DNA of 64,000 nt, taken from NCBI RefSeq assembly GCF_000375345.1, contig NZ_AQXD01000002.1:342267-406266 (forward strand), written 5' to 3'. Made by a program: the position numbers and the translations under genes. Positions within the stretch are counted from its first letter, which is position 1. Every line of letters begins with the position of its first letter. This DNA is from Wohlfahrtiimonas chitiniclastica DSM 18708. Its GTDB lineage: Bacteria; Pseudomonadota; Gammaproteobacteria; Cardiobacteriales; Wohlfahrtiimonadaceae. The notes below the pieces were generated by a model. It saw only the letters and a list, made by a program, of their open reading frames with translations, was not told the DNA's origin and ran no database searches. Of the stretch, positions 26,842 through 36,893 are shown piece after piece.

Positions 26842-27462
26842 TTATTTTTTTTGGCCGAAGCTCATTTTTTTCTCTTCGCCTTTTAAAATGCGCTCAATGT
26901 TCGCTTTATGGCGAATGATGAGCAACACATCCATCACCACAACGGCAAGCACCACATATAAAGACGCATCAAACAACCATAAATAGAGCGGTGCAAAGAT
27001 TGCGGCAGTTAACGCAGATAAAGATGAGATGCGTGTGGATAAAAACACCACAATCCATGTGCCAAAGGCGCATAATGCCACCCATGGACTCAATGCAATG
27101 ATGCAGCCTAACGCGGTTGCCACACCTTTACCACCTTTGAATTCAAAAAAGATGGGGAATAAATGCCCTAAAAATGCGGCCAATGCGCTGCATGCCATCA
27201 AGGTAGAATCGTTTGGAAATAAAATGCCCACCAAACAAACCGGAATGAAGCCTTTGAGCGCATCACCAATCAATGTGATGATGGCGGCTTTTTTTCCGCC
27301 AATGCGCATGACATTGGTCGCGCCCGGATTGTTTGAGCCTGTTGTACGCGGATCAGGCAATCCCATCACGCGGCACGTAATGATTGCGGCAGAGAGCGAA
27401 CCGATTAAATAAGATAAGATGATGACAAATGGATAAGTGATCATGAGTGTGACAGAGGACAT
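26842..27462 (-). CDS. plsY: Glycerol-3-phosphate acyltransferase PlsY
   Basis: PlsY is an inner-membrane enzyme that transfers acyl groups from acyl-phosphate to glycerol-3-phosphate, starting phospholipid synthesis. The 206-residue protein has about five membrane segments and the three family motifs: GSNNPGATNVMR, GHLFPIFFEFKGGKGVATALG and the late IRHKANIERILKG. The start at 27462 has AAGG eight bases upstream; ATG 27444 is an alternative. Its stop codon touches the convergent rpoN stop. Confidence 0.96.
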   Translation of the reverse strand: MSSVTLMITYPFVIILSYLIGSLSAAIITCRVMGLPDPRTTGSNNPGATNVMRIGGKKAAIITLIGDALKGFIPVCLVGILFPNDSTLMACSALAAFLGHLFPIFFEFKGGKGVATALGCIIALSPWVALCAFGTWIVVFLSTRISSLSALTAAIFAPLYLWLFDASLYVVLAVVVMDVLLIIRHKANIERILKGEEKKMSFGQKK

Positions 27463-27487
27463 ATCGAAACCTTTAATGAAATTTTGC

Positions 27488-29428
27488 TTATTCTAAGCGT
27501 TTTTTATCAACGTATTCAAAAAACTTCTCCACGCGCTCAATTTTCTGCGTTTTTGCCATCTCAGGCAAGCTCGCTAAAAACTGTTTACCATAGTTTTTAG
27601 TCACAAGGCGCGGATCCGCAATCACCAACAAACCATAATCTTGCGTATCACGAATGAGGCGCCCAACGCCTTGTTTTAAGGTGATGATGGATTTGGGCAA
27701 TTGATACGTCATGAACGCATTGAGCCCTTTTTTATTGATGAGGTCAATTTTGGCCTGTTCAATCGGGTCGCCAGGCGATGCGAACGGTAATTTTTCAATG
27801 ATGACGCAAGAGAGCGCCTCACCGCGCACATCGACGCCCTCCCAAAAGCTTGTGGTGCCAAGCAAAATGCCATTGCCAGATTCTCTAAATTGATCAATCA
27901 ACGTGATTTTAGGGGCATCCCCTTGGATAAAAAGTGGGTAACTGACCAAGTTTTTCAGCAATTTTGCAGCTTCATTCAGGGCGCGATAACTGGTGAATAA
28001 AATGAACGTTCGCCCTTTAGCCGCAGTGATCACAGGCAGCATTGCATCAATAAATTTTTCAATGTAAGTGGGATGATTCGGCTCAGGTAAGGCTTCAGGG
28101 TGATAAAAGAGCGCATTGTATTTGTAATTAAAAGGGCTCTTTAGGCACAATGTATTTTGATCGGATAAACCAAGGGGGCCACAGAAATAAGAGAATTTAC
28201 CATTGACGGCTAAAGTCGCTGAGGTGAACACCCAGCCAGCTTTTAAGCCTTCGCTGTTTCTCTGGAAAATCTCAGAGATGTCCAAAGGCGTTGCGGCGAT
28301 GGTTAAATGGTGTGCATAGGTTTCAAGCCACACCACAGTATTGTCATCGGGATTTTCTTGGGAATTGATGGCGATGCGCGTCCAAGCATCATAGAAAGCT
28401 TCCGCACGCTCCACCATCTGTGCCAAAGGCTTTGAGCGGATGAGCAGCGGTTTAATGATGCCCACTAAATCGAGCAGTTGATCACTGATGTGTGCCAATT
28501 GCTTGGCAATTTTCGGATCTTGATAAAACTCAGACAATGCATAACGGCGCGAACCTTCCGGTAAAGATTTACGCAGCCCAACCATGGATTCACGAATGGC
28601 ATCGGTTAAAGTATCGTGGGCAGAAAAGTCATTGGCCTCCACGGCAATGGTGCGGTTAAAATCTTCAAGCCAATCTAAAAAGGATTTTGTGCCCACTTGT
28701 TCACTGAAAAAGACGCCGGCAATCTCTGCCAATTGATGGGCTTCATCGATGATGATGGTGTCCGCTTCTGGCAATAATTCCCCAAAGCCCTCTTGCTTTA
28801 AGGCAAGATCTGCGCAAAATAGGTGATGATTGATGACGATAATGTCCGCATCCATCGCTTTTTTACGGGCTTTAAACACAAAGCACTCTTCATAATCAGG
28901 GCATTCAGAATGCAGACAACTTTCGCTTGTGGAGGTGACATGGCTGATGAGCGAATGATCATTACAGTTTTCGATTTTGGTGACATCGCCAATTGGATCT
29001 TGCCCAGCATAACGCTCAATGTCATAAAAGGCTTCAAGCTGCTTTTTATTCTCAAAGCGTCCACGCTGGCGCATCGTTTTAATGCGATATAAACACAAAT
29101 AGTTGCTGCGTCCTTTTAACAGCGCAGTTTGTACCGGCACATGTTTAAAGAGTTTTTTTAGGAGCGGCAAATCTTTTTCATAGAGCTGATCTTGTAGATG
29201 CTTTGTCCCCGTGGAAACAATCACTTTTTTGCCAGACAATAGCGCAGGAATCAGATACGCAAAGGTTTTGCCCGTCCCGGTTCCGGCTTCAATGATCACG
29301 GTGTCATCTTCTTCGATGGCATGTTGTACGGCTTTGGCCATCTCAATTTGCGCCGCACGCGGAGAGTAGTGATCAAGGTTCGTGCCAAGAGGGCCGTACT
29401 CGGAAAATATTGCGTCAATATCAGTCAT
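27488..29428 (-). CDS. yoaA: ATP-dependent DNA helicase, YoaA/DinG family
   Basis: This 646-residue protein is an iron-sulfur superfamily 2 helicase of the XPD-like group, involved in repair of stalled replication. Walker A is EAGTGTGKT (about 47-55), the DEAH box is 228-231, and four cysteines suited to a 4Fe-4S cluster are C112, C171, C176 and C182. The C-terminal motif VI is ITLKQGVGRLIRD. Length and cluster spacing fit YoaA better than the longer DinG. It is transcribed divergently from mazG. Confidence 0.9.
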   Translation of the reverse strand: MTDIDAIFSEYGPLGTNLDHYSPRAAQIEMAKAVQHAIEEDDTVIIEAGTGTGKTFAYLIPALLSGKKVIVSTGTKHLQDQLYEKDLPLLKKLFKHVPVQTALLKGRSNYLCLYRIKTMRQRGRFENKKQLEAFYDIERYAGQDPIGDVTKIENCNDHSLISHVTSTSESCLHSECPDYEECFVFKARKKAMDADIIVINHHLFCADLALKQEGFGELLPEADTIIIDEAHQLAEIAGVFFSEQVGTKSFLDWLEDFNRTIAVEANDFSAHDTLTDAIRESMVGLRKSLPEGSRRYALSEFYQDPKIAKQLAHISDQLLDLVGIIKPLLIRSKPLAQMVERAEAFYDAWTRIAINSQENPDDNTVVWLETYAHHLTIAATPLDISEIFQRNSEGLKAGWVFTSATLAVNGKFSYFCGPLGLSDQNTLCLKSPFNYKYNALFYHPEALPEPNHPTYIEKFIDAMLPVITAAKGRTFILFTSYRALNEAAKLLKNLVSYPLFIQGDAPKITLIDQFRESGNGILLGTTSFWEGVDVRGEALSCVIIEKLPFASPGDPIEQAKIDLINKKGLNAFMTYQLPKSIITLKQGVGRLIRDTQDYGLLVIADPRLVTKNYGKQFLASLPEMAKTQKIERVEKFFEYVDKKRLE

Positions 29429-29540
29429 TCGATTCGCTAACAGCTGGAAAATAAAGATTCATTATACGAACTTTCCCAAGAATTTCGAGCATCAATCTTT
29501 GAATCAATGACGTATAATGCCCAAATGCATAAGGATACGG

Positions 29541-30305
29541 ATGATGAATGAATTTTTAAAAACCATTGCAGCCTTGCGTGCGCCAGATGGCTGCCCGTGG
29601 GATCGTGCTCAAACACATGAAACATTGATTCGCTACCTCAATGAAGAGAGCGCAGAGGTGGTCGAAGCCATCATTACTCAAGATCCCGCAGCCTTAAAAG
29701 GCGAATTGGGGGATTTATTGCTGCAAATTGCGCTGCACAGTGAAATTGCCAAAGAAGCTGGGCACTTTGATTTTAATGATGTGGTGAGTGGCATCAATGA
29801 AAAGATGATTCGCCGTCATCCGCATGTGTTTGCGGGCGTGACGTATGAAGATGAAGCCGCACAAAAGGCAGCATGGCAGGCGATTAAGCAAGCAGAAAAA
29901 TTAGAGCGCGCAGAAAATGTGAGCTTTTTAGATGATGTCAAAGCATCTTTATCAGGTTTAACAGTGGCACGCGATTTACAGGCAAAAGCGGCAAAAGTGG
30001 GTTTTGATTGGGACGATGCTGCGCCCATTTTGGCGAAAATTGAAGAAGAGCTTGATGAAGTGAAAGAGGAACTTGCCAATAACAATCCTGAGCGTTTACA
30101 AAAAGAGATTGGGGATTTACTGTTTGCTGTGGTCAATTTAGCGCGCCATGCCTGCATTGAGCCTGAAACAGCGATTGCCACGACCAATCATAAATTTAAA
30201 CAGCGCTTTGCTTACATTGAGCAACATTTAGATCAACCGATGGCAGATGCAACCTTAGAAGAGATGGATGCTTTGTGGGAAGCATCAAAGCAGGTGCATC
30301 CATGA
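29541..30305 (+). CDS. mazG: Nucleoside triphosphate pyrophosphohydrolase MazG
   Basis: MazG hydrolyses NTPs and dNTPs to monophosphates and pyrophosphate, cleaning the nucleotide pool. The 254-residue protein has two tandem MazG domains. The first carries EESAEVVEAI and ELGDLLLQIALHSEIA, the second KIEEELDEVKEEL and EIGDLLFAVVNLAR; these acidic pairs bind metal. The N-terminal LRAPDGCPWDRAQTHETL is a family signature. I start at ATGATG 29541, with AAGGATACGG upstream. It overlaps xseA by ATGA. Confidence 0.95.
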   Translation: MMNEFLKTIAALRAPDGCPWDRAQTHETLIRYLNEESAEVVEAIITQDPAALKGELGDLLLQIALHSEIAKEAGHFDFNDVVSGINEKMIRRHPHVFAGVTYEDEAAQKAAWQAIKQAEKLERAENVSFLDDVKASLSGLTVARDLQAKAAKVGFDWDDAAPILAKIEEELDEVKEELANNNPERLQKEIGDLLFAVVNLARHACIEPETAIATTNHKFKQRFAYIEQHLDQPMADATLEEMDALWEASKQVHP

Positions 30306-31573
30306 TGACTTTACAAAGCGTGACGGTCTCTATCCTCAATCAACAGATTAAGCAGCAATTAGAAAGTGGCTTTTTTCAATGCTTGGTGACGGGGGAAGTG
30401 TCGAATGTGACGCGCGCGCAATCGGGGCACATTTATTTTAACCTCAAAGATGATGGCGGCATGATTCGTTGCGTCATTTGGCGATCACAAGCAGGCATTT
30501 TTGGACATTTAATTGACAATGGTGCAGCCCTTGAGATTCACGGCAAAGTGACAGTGTATGTGCCGCGCGGGGAATATCAATTGGTGGCCAATCGCATCAC
30601 ATTAGCAGGGCAAGGAGATTTAGCGGCTGCTTATGAAGCATTAAAGATGCGTTTGTCGGCTGAAGGTTTATTTGACGCACAATATAAAAAAAGTGTGCCG
30701 CAGCATCCGAAAGCCATTGGCATTGTTACTTCAGAAAATGCCGCAGCGCTGCAAGATGTATTGAAAGTGTTAAAAGAGCATCGCCGAGACATTCCTTATG
30801 TGATTTATCCAACCTTGGTGCAAGGTGATTTGGCCGCCCCAAAGATTGCCGCAGCCATTGAGCGCGCGAACCGTGATCATATTTGTGATGTGTTATTGGT
30901 GGTGCGCGGCGGTGGCAGCATTGAGGATTTGTGGTGCTTTAATGAGGAAATTGTGGTGAGGGCGGCATTTGCGTCCAAGATTCCCATCATCAGCGGCGTT
31001 GGCCATGAAATTGACACCACGTTAATAGATTATGTGGCGGATCTTCGCGCACCGACGCCAACGGCGGCTGCAAAATTTGCGGCGATCTCTAAAATGGAAG
31101 TGGTTCAGCAATTAGATCATTTAGCACATCGATTAGAGCGCGTGATGGCGGGGCGTTTGACGCTGGCCAATAAAGCGGTGGATACGCTACAAATGCGCTT
31201 GAATTATCTTCATCCCATGCGCCAGATCACAGAAAAACGCACAGCGTTGATGCATTTGAGTCAGCGTTTAAATGCACAGCTCATCTGTCAGCCATTTAAA
31301 AGGCATTCAGAAACATTGGCAAGATTAGATCAACGCTTGACTAAAAGCATGGATGATCTATTCAAAACGTATCAAGCGCGTTTACAGAAAAATGCTCGCA
31401 TGCTCGATAATTTGAGTCCGCTGAAAGTGTTAGGGCGAGGTTATTCCATTACAGAAGTCAATGGGCGCGCGATTGAGGATGTCAATGCTGCATCGATGGG
31501 TGATGTTTTAGTAACACGGCTAGCAAATGGCGAGATTCTTTCAGAAGTTAAAGCGATTGTGCCAAAAAATTAA
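30302..31573 (+). CDS. xseA: Exodeoxyribonuclease VII large subunit
   Basis: XseA is the large subunit of the single-strand exonuclease VII. The 423-residue protein has an N-terminal OB fold (GEVSNVTRAQSGHIYFNLKDDGGMIRCVIW), then the catalytic region with GIVTSENAAALQDVL, VVRGGGSIEDLWCFNEE and GVGHEIDTTLIDYVADLRAPTPTAAA. A coiled-coil segment and a C-terminal LGRGYSIT block follow. It is somewhat shorter than the E. coli protein. The small subunit gene xseB is not in the window. Confidence 0.95.
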   Translation: MMTLQSVTVSILNQQIKQQLESGFFQCLVTGEVSNVTRAQSGHIYFNLKDDGGMIRCVIWRSQAGIFGHLIDNGAALEIHGKVTVYVPRGEYQLVANRITLAGQGDLAAAYEALKMRLSAEGLFDAQYKKSVPQHPKAIGIVTSENAAALQDVLKVLKEHRRDIPYVIYPTLVQGDLAAPKIAAAIERANRDHICDVLLVVRGGGSIEDLWCFNEEIVVRAAFASKIPIISGVGHEIDTTLIDYVADLRAPTPTAAAKFAAISKMEVVQQLDHLAHRLERVMAGRLTLANKAVDTLQMRLNYLHPMRQITEKRTALMHLSQRLNAQLICQPFKRHSETLARLDQRLTKSMDDLFKTYQARLQKNARMLDNLSPLKVLGRGYSITEVNGRAIEDVNAASMGDVLVTRLANGEILSEVKAIVPKN

Positions 31574-31577
31574 AGAC

Positions 31578-31613
31578 AAAAAAAACCGCACTTATTCGGG
31601 GGAAGTCGTGCGG
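31578..31613 (-). terminator. Rho-independent terminator for the ygiW-like gene
   Basis: Read leftward, CCGCAC and GTGCGG (31608-31613 and 31586-31591) form a stem with a 16-base loop, followed by eight T. In the rightward direction no T run follows, so it serves the leftward ygiW-like gene rather than xseA. Confidence 0.7.
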
Positions 31614-31643
31614 ACAAGGATCATACAGTGTGAGGTTGGTGTG

Positions 31644-32024
31644 TTATTGTACTTTGGTGATGTAATCGACATCGATCTCAATTGAGTTCCAATCTTTATC
31701 CACTTCACCGACAATTTCCACTAAATCTTTATCGTTGATGGTCAGGCCACGCCATTTGTCTTTGTCAATCTCGACAGTGATGCTGCCTGTATCATCGCTA
31801 AAGATGTATTTATCTTTATGAGAATGCTTAATGATTTTGCCACGTAATTTCACATAAGCATCATCGCGCAGCGTCATGGCATCTTTCACAGTGGTGATCG
31901 ATTGGCTCAGGGCAGGGCCATTAAATCCGCCTTGGGTGGGCTCACCATCTGTGGGACCAAAATATTGCGCAGAAGCAACCGATACACTCATGGCCATCAA
32001 TGTCACAATTGCAATCTTCTTCAT
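31644..32024 (-). CDS. Periplasmic OB-fold stress protein (YgiW/YdeI, BOF family)
   Basis: This 126-residue protein has a signal peptide (MKKIAIVTLMAMSVSVASA, cleaved before Q20). A BOF domain follows, recognisable from TVKDAMTLRDDAYVKLRGKIIKHSHKDKYIFSDDTG and the IEVDxDYI-like end. Family members YgiW and YdeI are periplasmic proteins linked to stress tolerance; the ligand is unknown. It is a single gene with a terminator at 31578. Confidence 0.88.
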   Translation of the reverse strand: MKKIAIVTLMAMSVSVASAQYFGPTDGEPTQGGFNGPALSQSITTVKDAMTLRDDAYVKLRGKIIKHSHKDKYIFSDDTGSITVEIDKDKWRGLTINDKDLVEIVGEVDKDWNSIEIDVDYITKVQ

Positions 32025-32195
32025 GCTTTACTCCGTATCGAAACTTAAGATTGATTCAGTGAGTGTACTATAGCATTGTGTTTTAAGAAGTCCTACGGGG
32101 TTTTATAAGTTTTACGCCGCGTTTACAATATTTGACATCTCAATTGACAGGGCATCTCAAAGCTTAGACAAAGTGCCACTGAGCACACATCCCGC

Positions 32196-33398
32196 CTATT
32201 TGTAAGGAGAAGGGCGCGAAGCCATGATGAGCCACACCACATAAATCACAGGTAAAATGGCAGCAATGATCACCACGCCATCCCAGCCTAAATAACGCCA
32301 AATCGGTGCAAAGAGTGTACTACCAATGGCAACGCCAATGTAGTACGCCACAAAATAGAGGCTAGAAGCTGTACTTTTGTACACTTGTGCATTGAGGTTA
32401 ATGAGGGCGGCGGTGAGTGAATGGGCAGCGAACATGGCAAAACTTAAAATGGCCAGTCCCATGATGATGAAAGTCATAGAATCAAGCAACGTCAGCAGTG
32501 CACCTAAAGATAAGAGCAGCAGCATGCTCGATAACACCACTTTAATGGGTTGGCGCGCGGCGATAAAACTCACCATCGGTGCACTCGGAATCCCGCACAA
32601 TAGCGCTAAATAAAATGAGCTGATCACAGCAGTGGAGAGTAAAAACGGTGGGCTTTCTAGATGGAAAGGCAGATACGTCCAAATGCCTGAATAACTCAGT
32701 TGAATCACCAGCCCAATTAAAAAATAGCGGCGCAGCACAGGATTTTTAAGGTGAAAAGCAAAACCTGCAAAGGTGTGTTTAAATGATCCTGAGCTTTTGC
32801 TAAAACGCTGGGATTTAGGCAGTAAAATCAGCATCATCAATGCTGTGATTAAACTGAGCACCCCAAAGATCAAAAGGGCGGTGTGCCATGAATAATAGTG
32901 CGTCATCACGCCCGTTAATACGCGCCCTAAGGTGCCGCCAATGGCATTTGCGGCAATGTAGAAAGAGACAGCAAATTTTTGATCATTTTTGCAAATCTCT
33001 TCATTTAAGTACGCCAAAGCGGAAGCCGGCAATGCGCCTGTTGCCATGCCTTGAAAAAATCGGCAAAAGAGCACAAAGGGTAGAGAGTCTGAGCGGGCAA
33101 TCAGGATCAATAAAATGGATGAAAAAAATATGGAGGCTAAAATAAAATTACGTCGACCAATGCGATCACTGAGGGCACCAAAGAGATTGAGTCCAATGAT
33201 GAGCCCTAAAATGGGTAAGGAAAACGTGAGGCTGATGTAGGTGGAGGAAACCTCAAAGTCTCGCGCAAGAATGGGAAGGATCGGTTGCAGTGAGTAGAGA
33301 TTGGCAAAAATAAAAATGGACGTTGCGCCTAATAGAATGGAAATCTTCCAAAATTCAGGATCTTTGATGGTGTAGCCCACAGCTTGTTCGGTATCCAT
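32196..33398 (-). CDS. Major facilitator superfamily transporter (YnfM-like)
   Basis: This 400-residue inner-membrane protein has about twelve hydrophobic segments. The MFS signature between segments 2 and 3 reads GLNLFGALSDRIGRRNFILAS. The segment FCRFFQGMATGALPASALAYLNEE matches the conserved fourth-fifth helix region. Its overall look is that of the arabinose-polymer/YnfM group of H+-coupled exporters. The substrate cannot be inferred. No co-transcribed gene is evident. Confidence 0.88.
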   Translation of the reverse strand: MDTEQAVGYTIKDPEFWKISILLGATSIFIFANLYSLQPILPILARDFEVSSTYISLTFSLPILGLIIGLNLFGALSDRIGRRNFILASIFFSSILLILIARSDSLPFVLFCRFFQGMATGALPASALAYLNEEICKNDQKFAVSFYIAANAIGGTLGRVLTGVMTHYYSWHTALLIFGVLSLITALMMLILLPKSQRFSKSSGSFKHTFAGFAFHLKNPVLRRYFLIGLVIQLSYSGIWTYLPFHLESPPFLLSTAVISSFYLALLCGIPSAPMVSFIAARQPIKVVLSSMLLLLSLGALLTLLDSMTFIIMGLAILSFAMFAAHSLTAALINLNAQVYKSTASSLYFVAYYIGVAIGSTLFAPIWRYLGWDGVVIIAAILPVIYVVWLIMASRPSPYK

Positions 33399-33511
33399 AT
33401 GCTCTACTTTTGAGTGATTGTTTTTTATTCAATAGTAGGGAGCATAGGATAGATTGTGGGCAAAAACAAGAAGAAACCGTACGAAAGTTGCTTCTTGCAT
33501 GCAACGCTTGA

Positions 33512-33946
33512 TTAACTGCCCGATAAACTCTCTAATTCCGACAAATAGTGATCTAAGCGCATTTGGCGTTCTTTGAGTTTTTCGGTTTTTTCACGGATTT
33601 TTTTTGCTTTGCCAGAGTGCTCCGCTTTTTTAAGCTCATCGGCAGCACTGTTAACTTTTGCTCGCTGTTTATCAATTTTTTTTGTGAGGTTTTCTTTGTA
33701 AATGGCATTGTTGAGGACAAAGTTAGGATCTTCTTGATAACTCTCTTTGCCGCAATGTTCACGCACATTTAAAATGGCACGCTTGAGATCTTCTGCGCGG
33801 TGGATGTTGCCATATTTTTCTGCATAGCGCAGCTGCAACTGTAGATTGTCTTCTTTCTTTTTACAACTCGGGTGGGTTTGAGCAAACACCGGTGCATTGA
33901 AGGTGAGCATTGCACCGATGAGGCTGAACGTGATCAAACGCTTCAT
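33512..33946 (-). CDS. DUF1090 family periplasmic protein (YqjC-like)
   Basis: This 144-residue protein has a signal peptide (MKRLITFSLIGAMLTFNAPVFA) and then a Lys/Glu-rich helical body with two cysteines. HPSCKKKEDNLQLQLRYAEKYGN and ILNVREHCGKES are typical of DUF1090 proteins such as YqjC. The remainder (KKIDKQRAKVNSAADELKKAE and on) is likely coiled coil. No function is established for the family. It stands alone between an MFS gene and uvrD. Confidence 0.85.
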   Translation of the reverse strand: MKRLITFSLIGAMLTFNAPVFAQTHPSCKKKEDNLQLQLRYAEKYGNIHRAEDLKRAILNVREHCGKESYQEDPNFVLNNAIYKENLTKKIDKQRAKVNSAADELKKAEHSGKAKKIREKTEKLKERQMRLDHYLSELESLSGS

Positions 33947-34016
33947 GACAAACTCCTTTGAATGAGGGATGCATTCAGTATATCGTAAAGATACGTAAGT
34001 TTGTCAATGACGTTGA

Positions 34017-36200
34017 TCAAATCGCAGTGAGTTTTGCATATGCCATCACTAAGGTTTTTTGTCCTGCGGTTCTAAAATTCACGGTGACACGCGCATGATT
34101 GCCAACACCCTCAAAGTTCGTGATGACGCCATCACCAAAGACCGGATGCGTCACTGTTTGCCCAAGGGCAAAGCCATTCATGGCTTGATCTTGTGATGCA
34201 CTTGTATGACAGCTTGAACGCGCCGTCATCGGTTTAGAGATGCTCACTTTTGCGCCTTTCATCTGCACCAACGGGCTCGGAATGTCTTTAACAAAGCATG
34301 AGGGCGTCAAATGGATGGTTTTGCCATGAATCATGCGTGAAGCAGCCGTGGTTAAGGTCAATAAACGTTTTGCGCGCGTGATGCCCACATACGCTAAGCG
34401 GCGCTCTTCTTCTAAGCGGGCAGGATCATTCATGGAGCTTTCGCTTGGGAATAAGCCATCGTCCATGCCCACTAAATAGACATGTTCAAATTCAAGCCCT
34501 TTAGAGCTGTGCAGCGTCATCAATTGGACTTTGTCTGCCTGATCATCATCGCTGTTTGCTGTGGAATCAAGTGTGATGCGCCCTAAAAACTCTGATAAAT
34601 AACCGTGCATGGTCAAAGGTTGAGCGGCAGGATCATTGTTATAATCCTCCACAAATTGACGGCTTGCGGAGATGAATTCATTGAGGTTTTCAATGCGATC
34701 TGCACCGCGTCCCATGGGCTCTTTTTTATAGTGGGCTTCAAGTTCCGCACGATCAATCACCTCTTGAATGAATTGATCTAACGTTAAATCAGAAAGGGCA
34801 TCGGCTAAGTTTTCAATCAATAGCTTAAAGCTCATCAACGCGTTTTGTGCACGTTTTGCGAGCAATTGGCTTTCGAGTGTATTTTGCATTGCAGTCCAGA
34901 GTGACACTTCTGTTTGCATTGCCTCTAAACGGATTTTTTCGATGGTTGCAGCGCCCACGCCTTTAGCGGGCGTTGTGATGGCGCGCTCAAAGGAGATGTC
35001 ATCATGCGGATTCACAATCAAGCGTAAATAGCTGATGATGTCCTTAATCTCCATGCGATCAAAGAAGCGCAAACCGCCATAGATGCGATATGGAATGTTA
35101 GCACGCAATAAAATCTCTTCAAAAATACGTGATTGCGCATTTGAGCGATACAAAATTGCTTGCTCAGCGCGTGGCGTGCCCTTTAATGTGGCGATTTTGA
35201 TTTGATCCACCACATATTGTGCCTCTTCATAGGCATCCATTGCTGCATATTGCGTGATGAGGGAATCATCCTTATTTTCTGTCCAGAGCTTTTTATCAAG
35301 GCGCTCGCTGTTTTTAGCGATCACGTGGTTTGCCGCTTCTAAAATGGTGGACGTGGAGCGGTAATTTTGCTCTAAACGCACAGTGGTGCTATTTGGGAAA
35401 TCTTGATCAAAATTGAGGATGTTTTCCACACGCGCACCGCGCCAGCCATAAATGGATTGATCATCATCGCCAACCACAAAGATTTGTTGATGTTCTCCGC
35501 TTAAGAGTTTTAACCATGCATATTGAATGCTGTTGGTGTCTTGGAATTCATCCACCAACACAAATTTAAAGCGCTGCTGATAATGTTTGAGTAAAGCATC
35601 ATTGCTTCTGAGCATCTCTAAAGTGCGCAGCAAAATCTCTGAAAAATCCACTAAGCTTGATTGTGCGCAGATGGATTGATATTGCGCATACAGATCAATC
35701 ATCATATTGTGGGCAAAGTTGTGACCGCGCTCAATATGGCTTGCTCTGCGTCCTTCATCTTTATGGTGATTGATGAAGCTTTGTAAGGTTTTTGCGGTGA
35801 CGATTTTATCATCAACATTGCGCTCTTTTAATAGGCGCTTACATAAACGCAATTGATCATCGCTGTCCATGATCTGAAAGTTAGGATCAAGGTGCGCTTC
35901 TGTTGGATGTAACCGCAACAAACGGTGGCACAATGAATGGAACGTGCCAAGCCATAAACTTCTTAACGGGCGATTGAGGACGGTTTCTAAACGCGTGCGC
36001 ATCTCAAGGGCGGCTTTGTTGGTGAAGGTCACGGCTAAAATGCCATGCGGCGTTGTTTGTTCTGTTTCAATGAGCCATGCAATGCGTGCCACTAACACGC
36101 GGGTTTTACCTGAGCCTGCGCCTGCGAGCACACGAACAGGACCTAAAGGGGCAGTGACGGCATCATATTGAGCATTATTTAGCGATTCAAGCATAGACAT
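34017..36200 (-). CDS. uvrD: DNA helicase II UvrD
   Basis: UvrD is the 3'-5' superfamily 1 helicase of nucleotide-excision and mismatch repair. The 727-residue protein has Walker A AGAGSGKT (26-33), motif Ia TFTNKAALEMR, motif II VDEFQDTN, motif III GDDDQSIYGWRGA, and LMTLHSSKGLEFEHVYLVG with VGITRAKR toward the end. A C-terminal Tudor-like domain (GQTVTHPVFGDGVI) is characteristic of UvrD. I start at 36200 because the longer frame to 36323 has an unrelated hydrophobic N-terminus. Confidence 0.95.
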   Translation of the reverse strand: MSMLESLNNAQYDAVTAPLGPVRVLAGAGSGKTRVLVARIAWLIETEQTTPHGILAVTFTNKAALEMRTRLETVLNRPLRSLWLGTFHSLCHRLLRLHPTEAHLDPNFQIMDSDDQLRLCKRLLKERNVDDKIVTAKTLQSFINHHKDEGRRASHIERGHNFAHNMMIDLYAQYQSICAQSSLVDFSEILLRTLEMLRSNDALLKHYQQRFKFVLVDEFQDTNSIQYAWLKLLSGEHQQIFVVGDDDQSIYGWRGARVENILNFDQDFPNSTTVRLEQNYRSTSTILEAANHVIAKNSERLDKKLWTENKDDSLITQYAAMDAYEEAQYVVDQIKIATLKGTPRAEQAILYRSNAQSRIFEEILLRANIPYRIYGGLRFFDRMEIKDIISYLRLIVNPHDDISFERAITTPAKGVGAATIEKIRLEAMQTEVSLWTAMQNTLESQLLAKRAQNALMSFKLLIENLADALSDLTLDQFIQEVIDRAELEAHYKKEPMGRGADRIENLNEFISASRQFVEDYNNDPAAQPLTMHGYLSEFLGRITLDSTANSDDDQADKVQLMTLHSSKGLEFEHVYLVGMDDGLFPSESSMNDPARLEEERRLAYVGITRAKRLLTLTTAASRMIHGKTIHLTPSCFVKDIPSPLVQMKGAKVSISKPMTARSSCHTSASQDQAMNGFALGQTVTHPVFGDGVITNFEGVGNHARVTVNFRTAGQKTLVMAYAKLTAI

Positions 36201-36327
36201 AACAGAGATCTTAAGAAGTGGGGAGAAAAAATAAACCAGCGCCCATGATACCATGCGATGAGAATAAATACGAAAGTGCGCTAAAAGGCGGCGCTTTGAG
36301 GCGGTGGGAATAAATAATTGCACGAAT

Positions 36328-36358
36328 TTGAAGTGATGAAGCTTTTTTGTGTTAGAAT
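36328..36358 (+). promoter_or_regulatory. Candidate ndk promoter
   Basis: TTGAAG (36328-36333) and TAGAAT (36353-36358) lie upstream of ndk. The -10 is a five-of-six match, but the 19-base spacer is long, so this is only a plausible pair. Confidence 0.35.
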
Positions 36359-36428
36359 TTCTCGGTTTTTATCATAAAAACATCACACAATTTATTTGTT
36401 TAGCTATGTTTAGGTTTAAGGAGTAAAA

Positions 36429-36869
36429 ATGGCTATTGAACGTACTTTCTCAATCATCAAACCAGATGCTGTTAAAAAAAATGTTATCGGTAAAATTTAT
36501 GACCGTTTCGAAGGCGCAGGTTTCAAAATCGTTGCGGCTAAAATGGTTCATTTGACTCGTGAAGAAGCAGAAGGCTTCTACGCTGTGCATAAAGAACGTC
36601 CTTTCTTCAATGACTTAGTAGAATTCATGATCTCAGGTCCTGTAATGATGCAAGTATTAGAAGGCGAAAATGCAATCGCTAAACATCGTGAAATCATGGG
36701 TGCAACAAACCCTAAAGAAGCAGCGCCAGGCACAATCCGTGCAGATTTCGCTGAAAGCATTGATGCAAACGCTGTTCATGGTTCTGATGCCCCTGAAACA
36801 GCCGCAGTTGAAATTGAATATTTCTTCGGCCCAAATGCTGTAGCACCTGTTAAAATCTGTGATCGTTAA
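36429..36869 (+). CDS. ndk: Nucleoside diphosphate kinase
   Basis: Ndk balances nucleoside triphosphates by phosphate transfer through a histidine. The 146-residue protein starts [20 protein letters not shown], has [18 protein letters not shown], and ends with [16 protein letters not shown], in which the histidine is the phospho-carrier. A strong AAGGAG lies before the ATG. Codon choice is cleaner than in the neighbours, as expected for a highly expressed gene. rlmN follows after 24 bases. Confidence 0.98.
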   Translation: MAIERTFSIIKPDAVKKNVIGKIYDRFEGAGFKIVAAKMVHLTREEAEGFYAVHKERPFFNDLVEFMISGPVMMQVLEGENAIAKHREIMGATNPKEAAPGTIRADFAESIDANAVHGSDAPETAAVEIEYFFGPNAVAPVKICDR

Positions 36870-36893
36870 TTTTTAGGTAAAGTGAAATAAGTC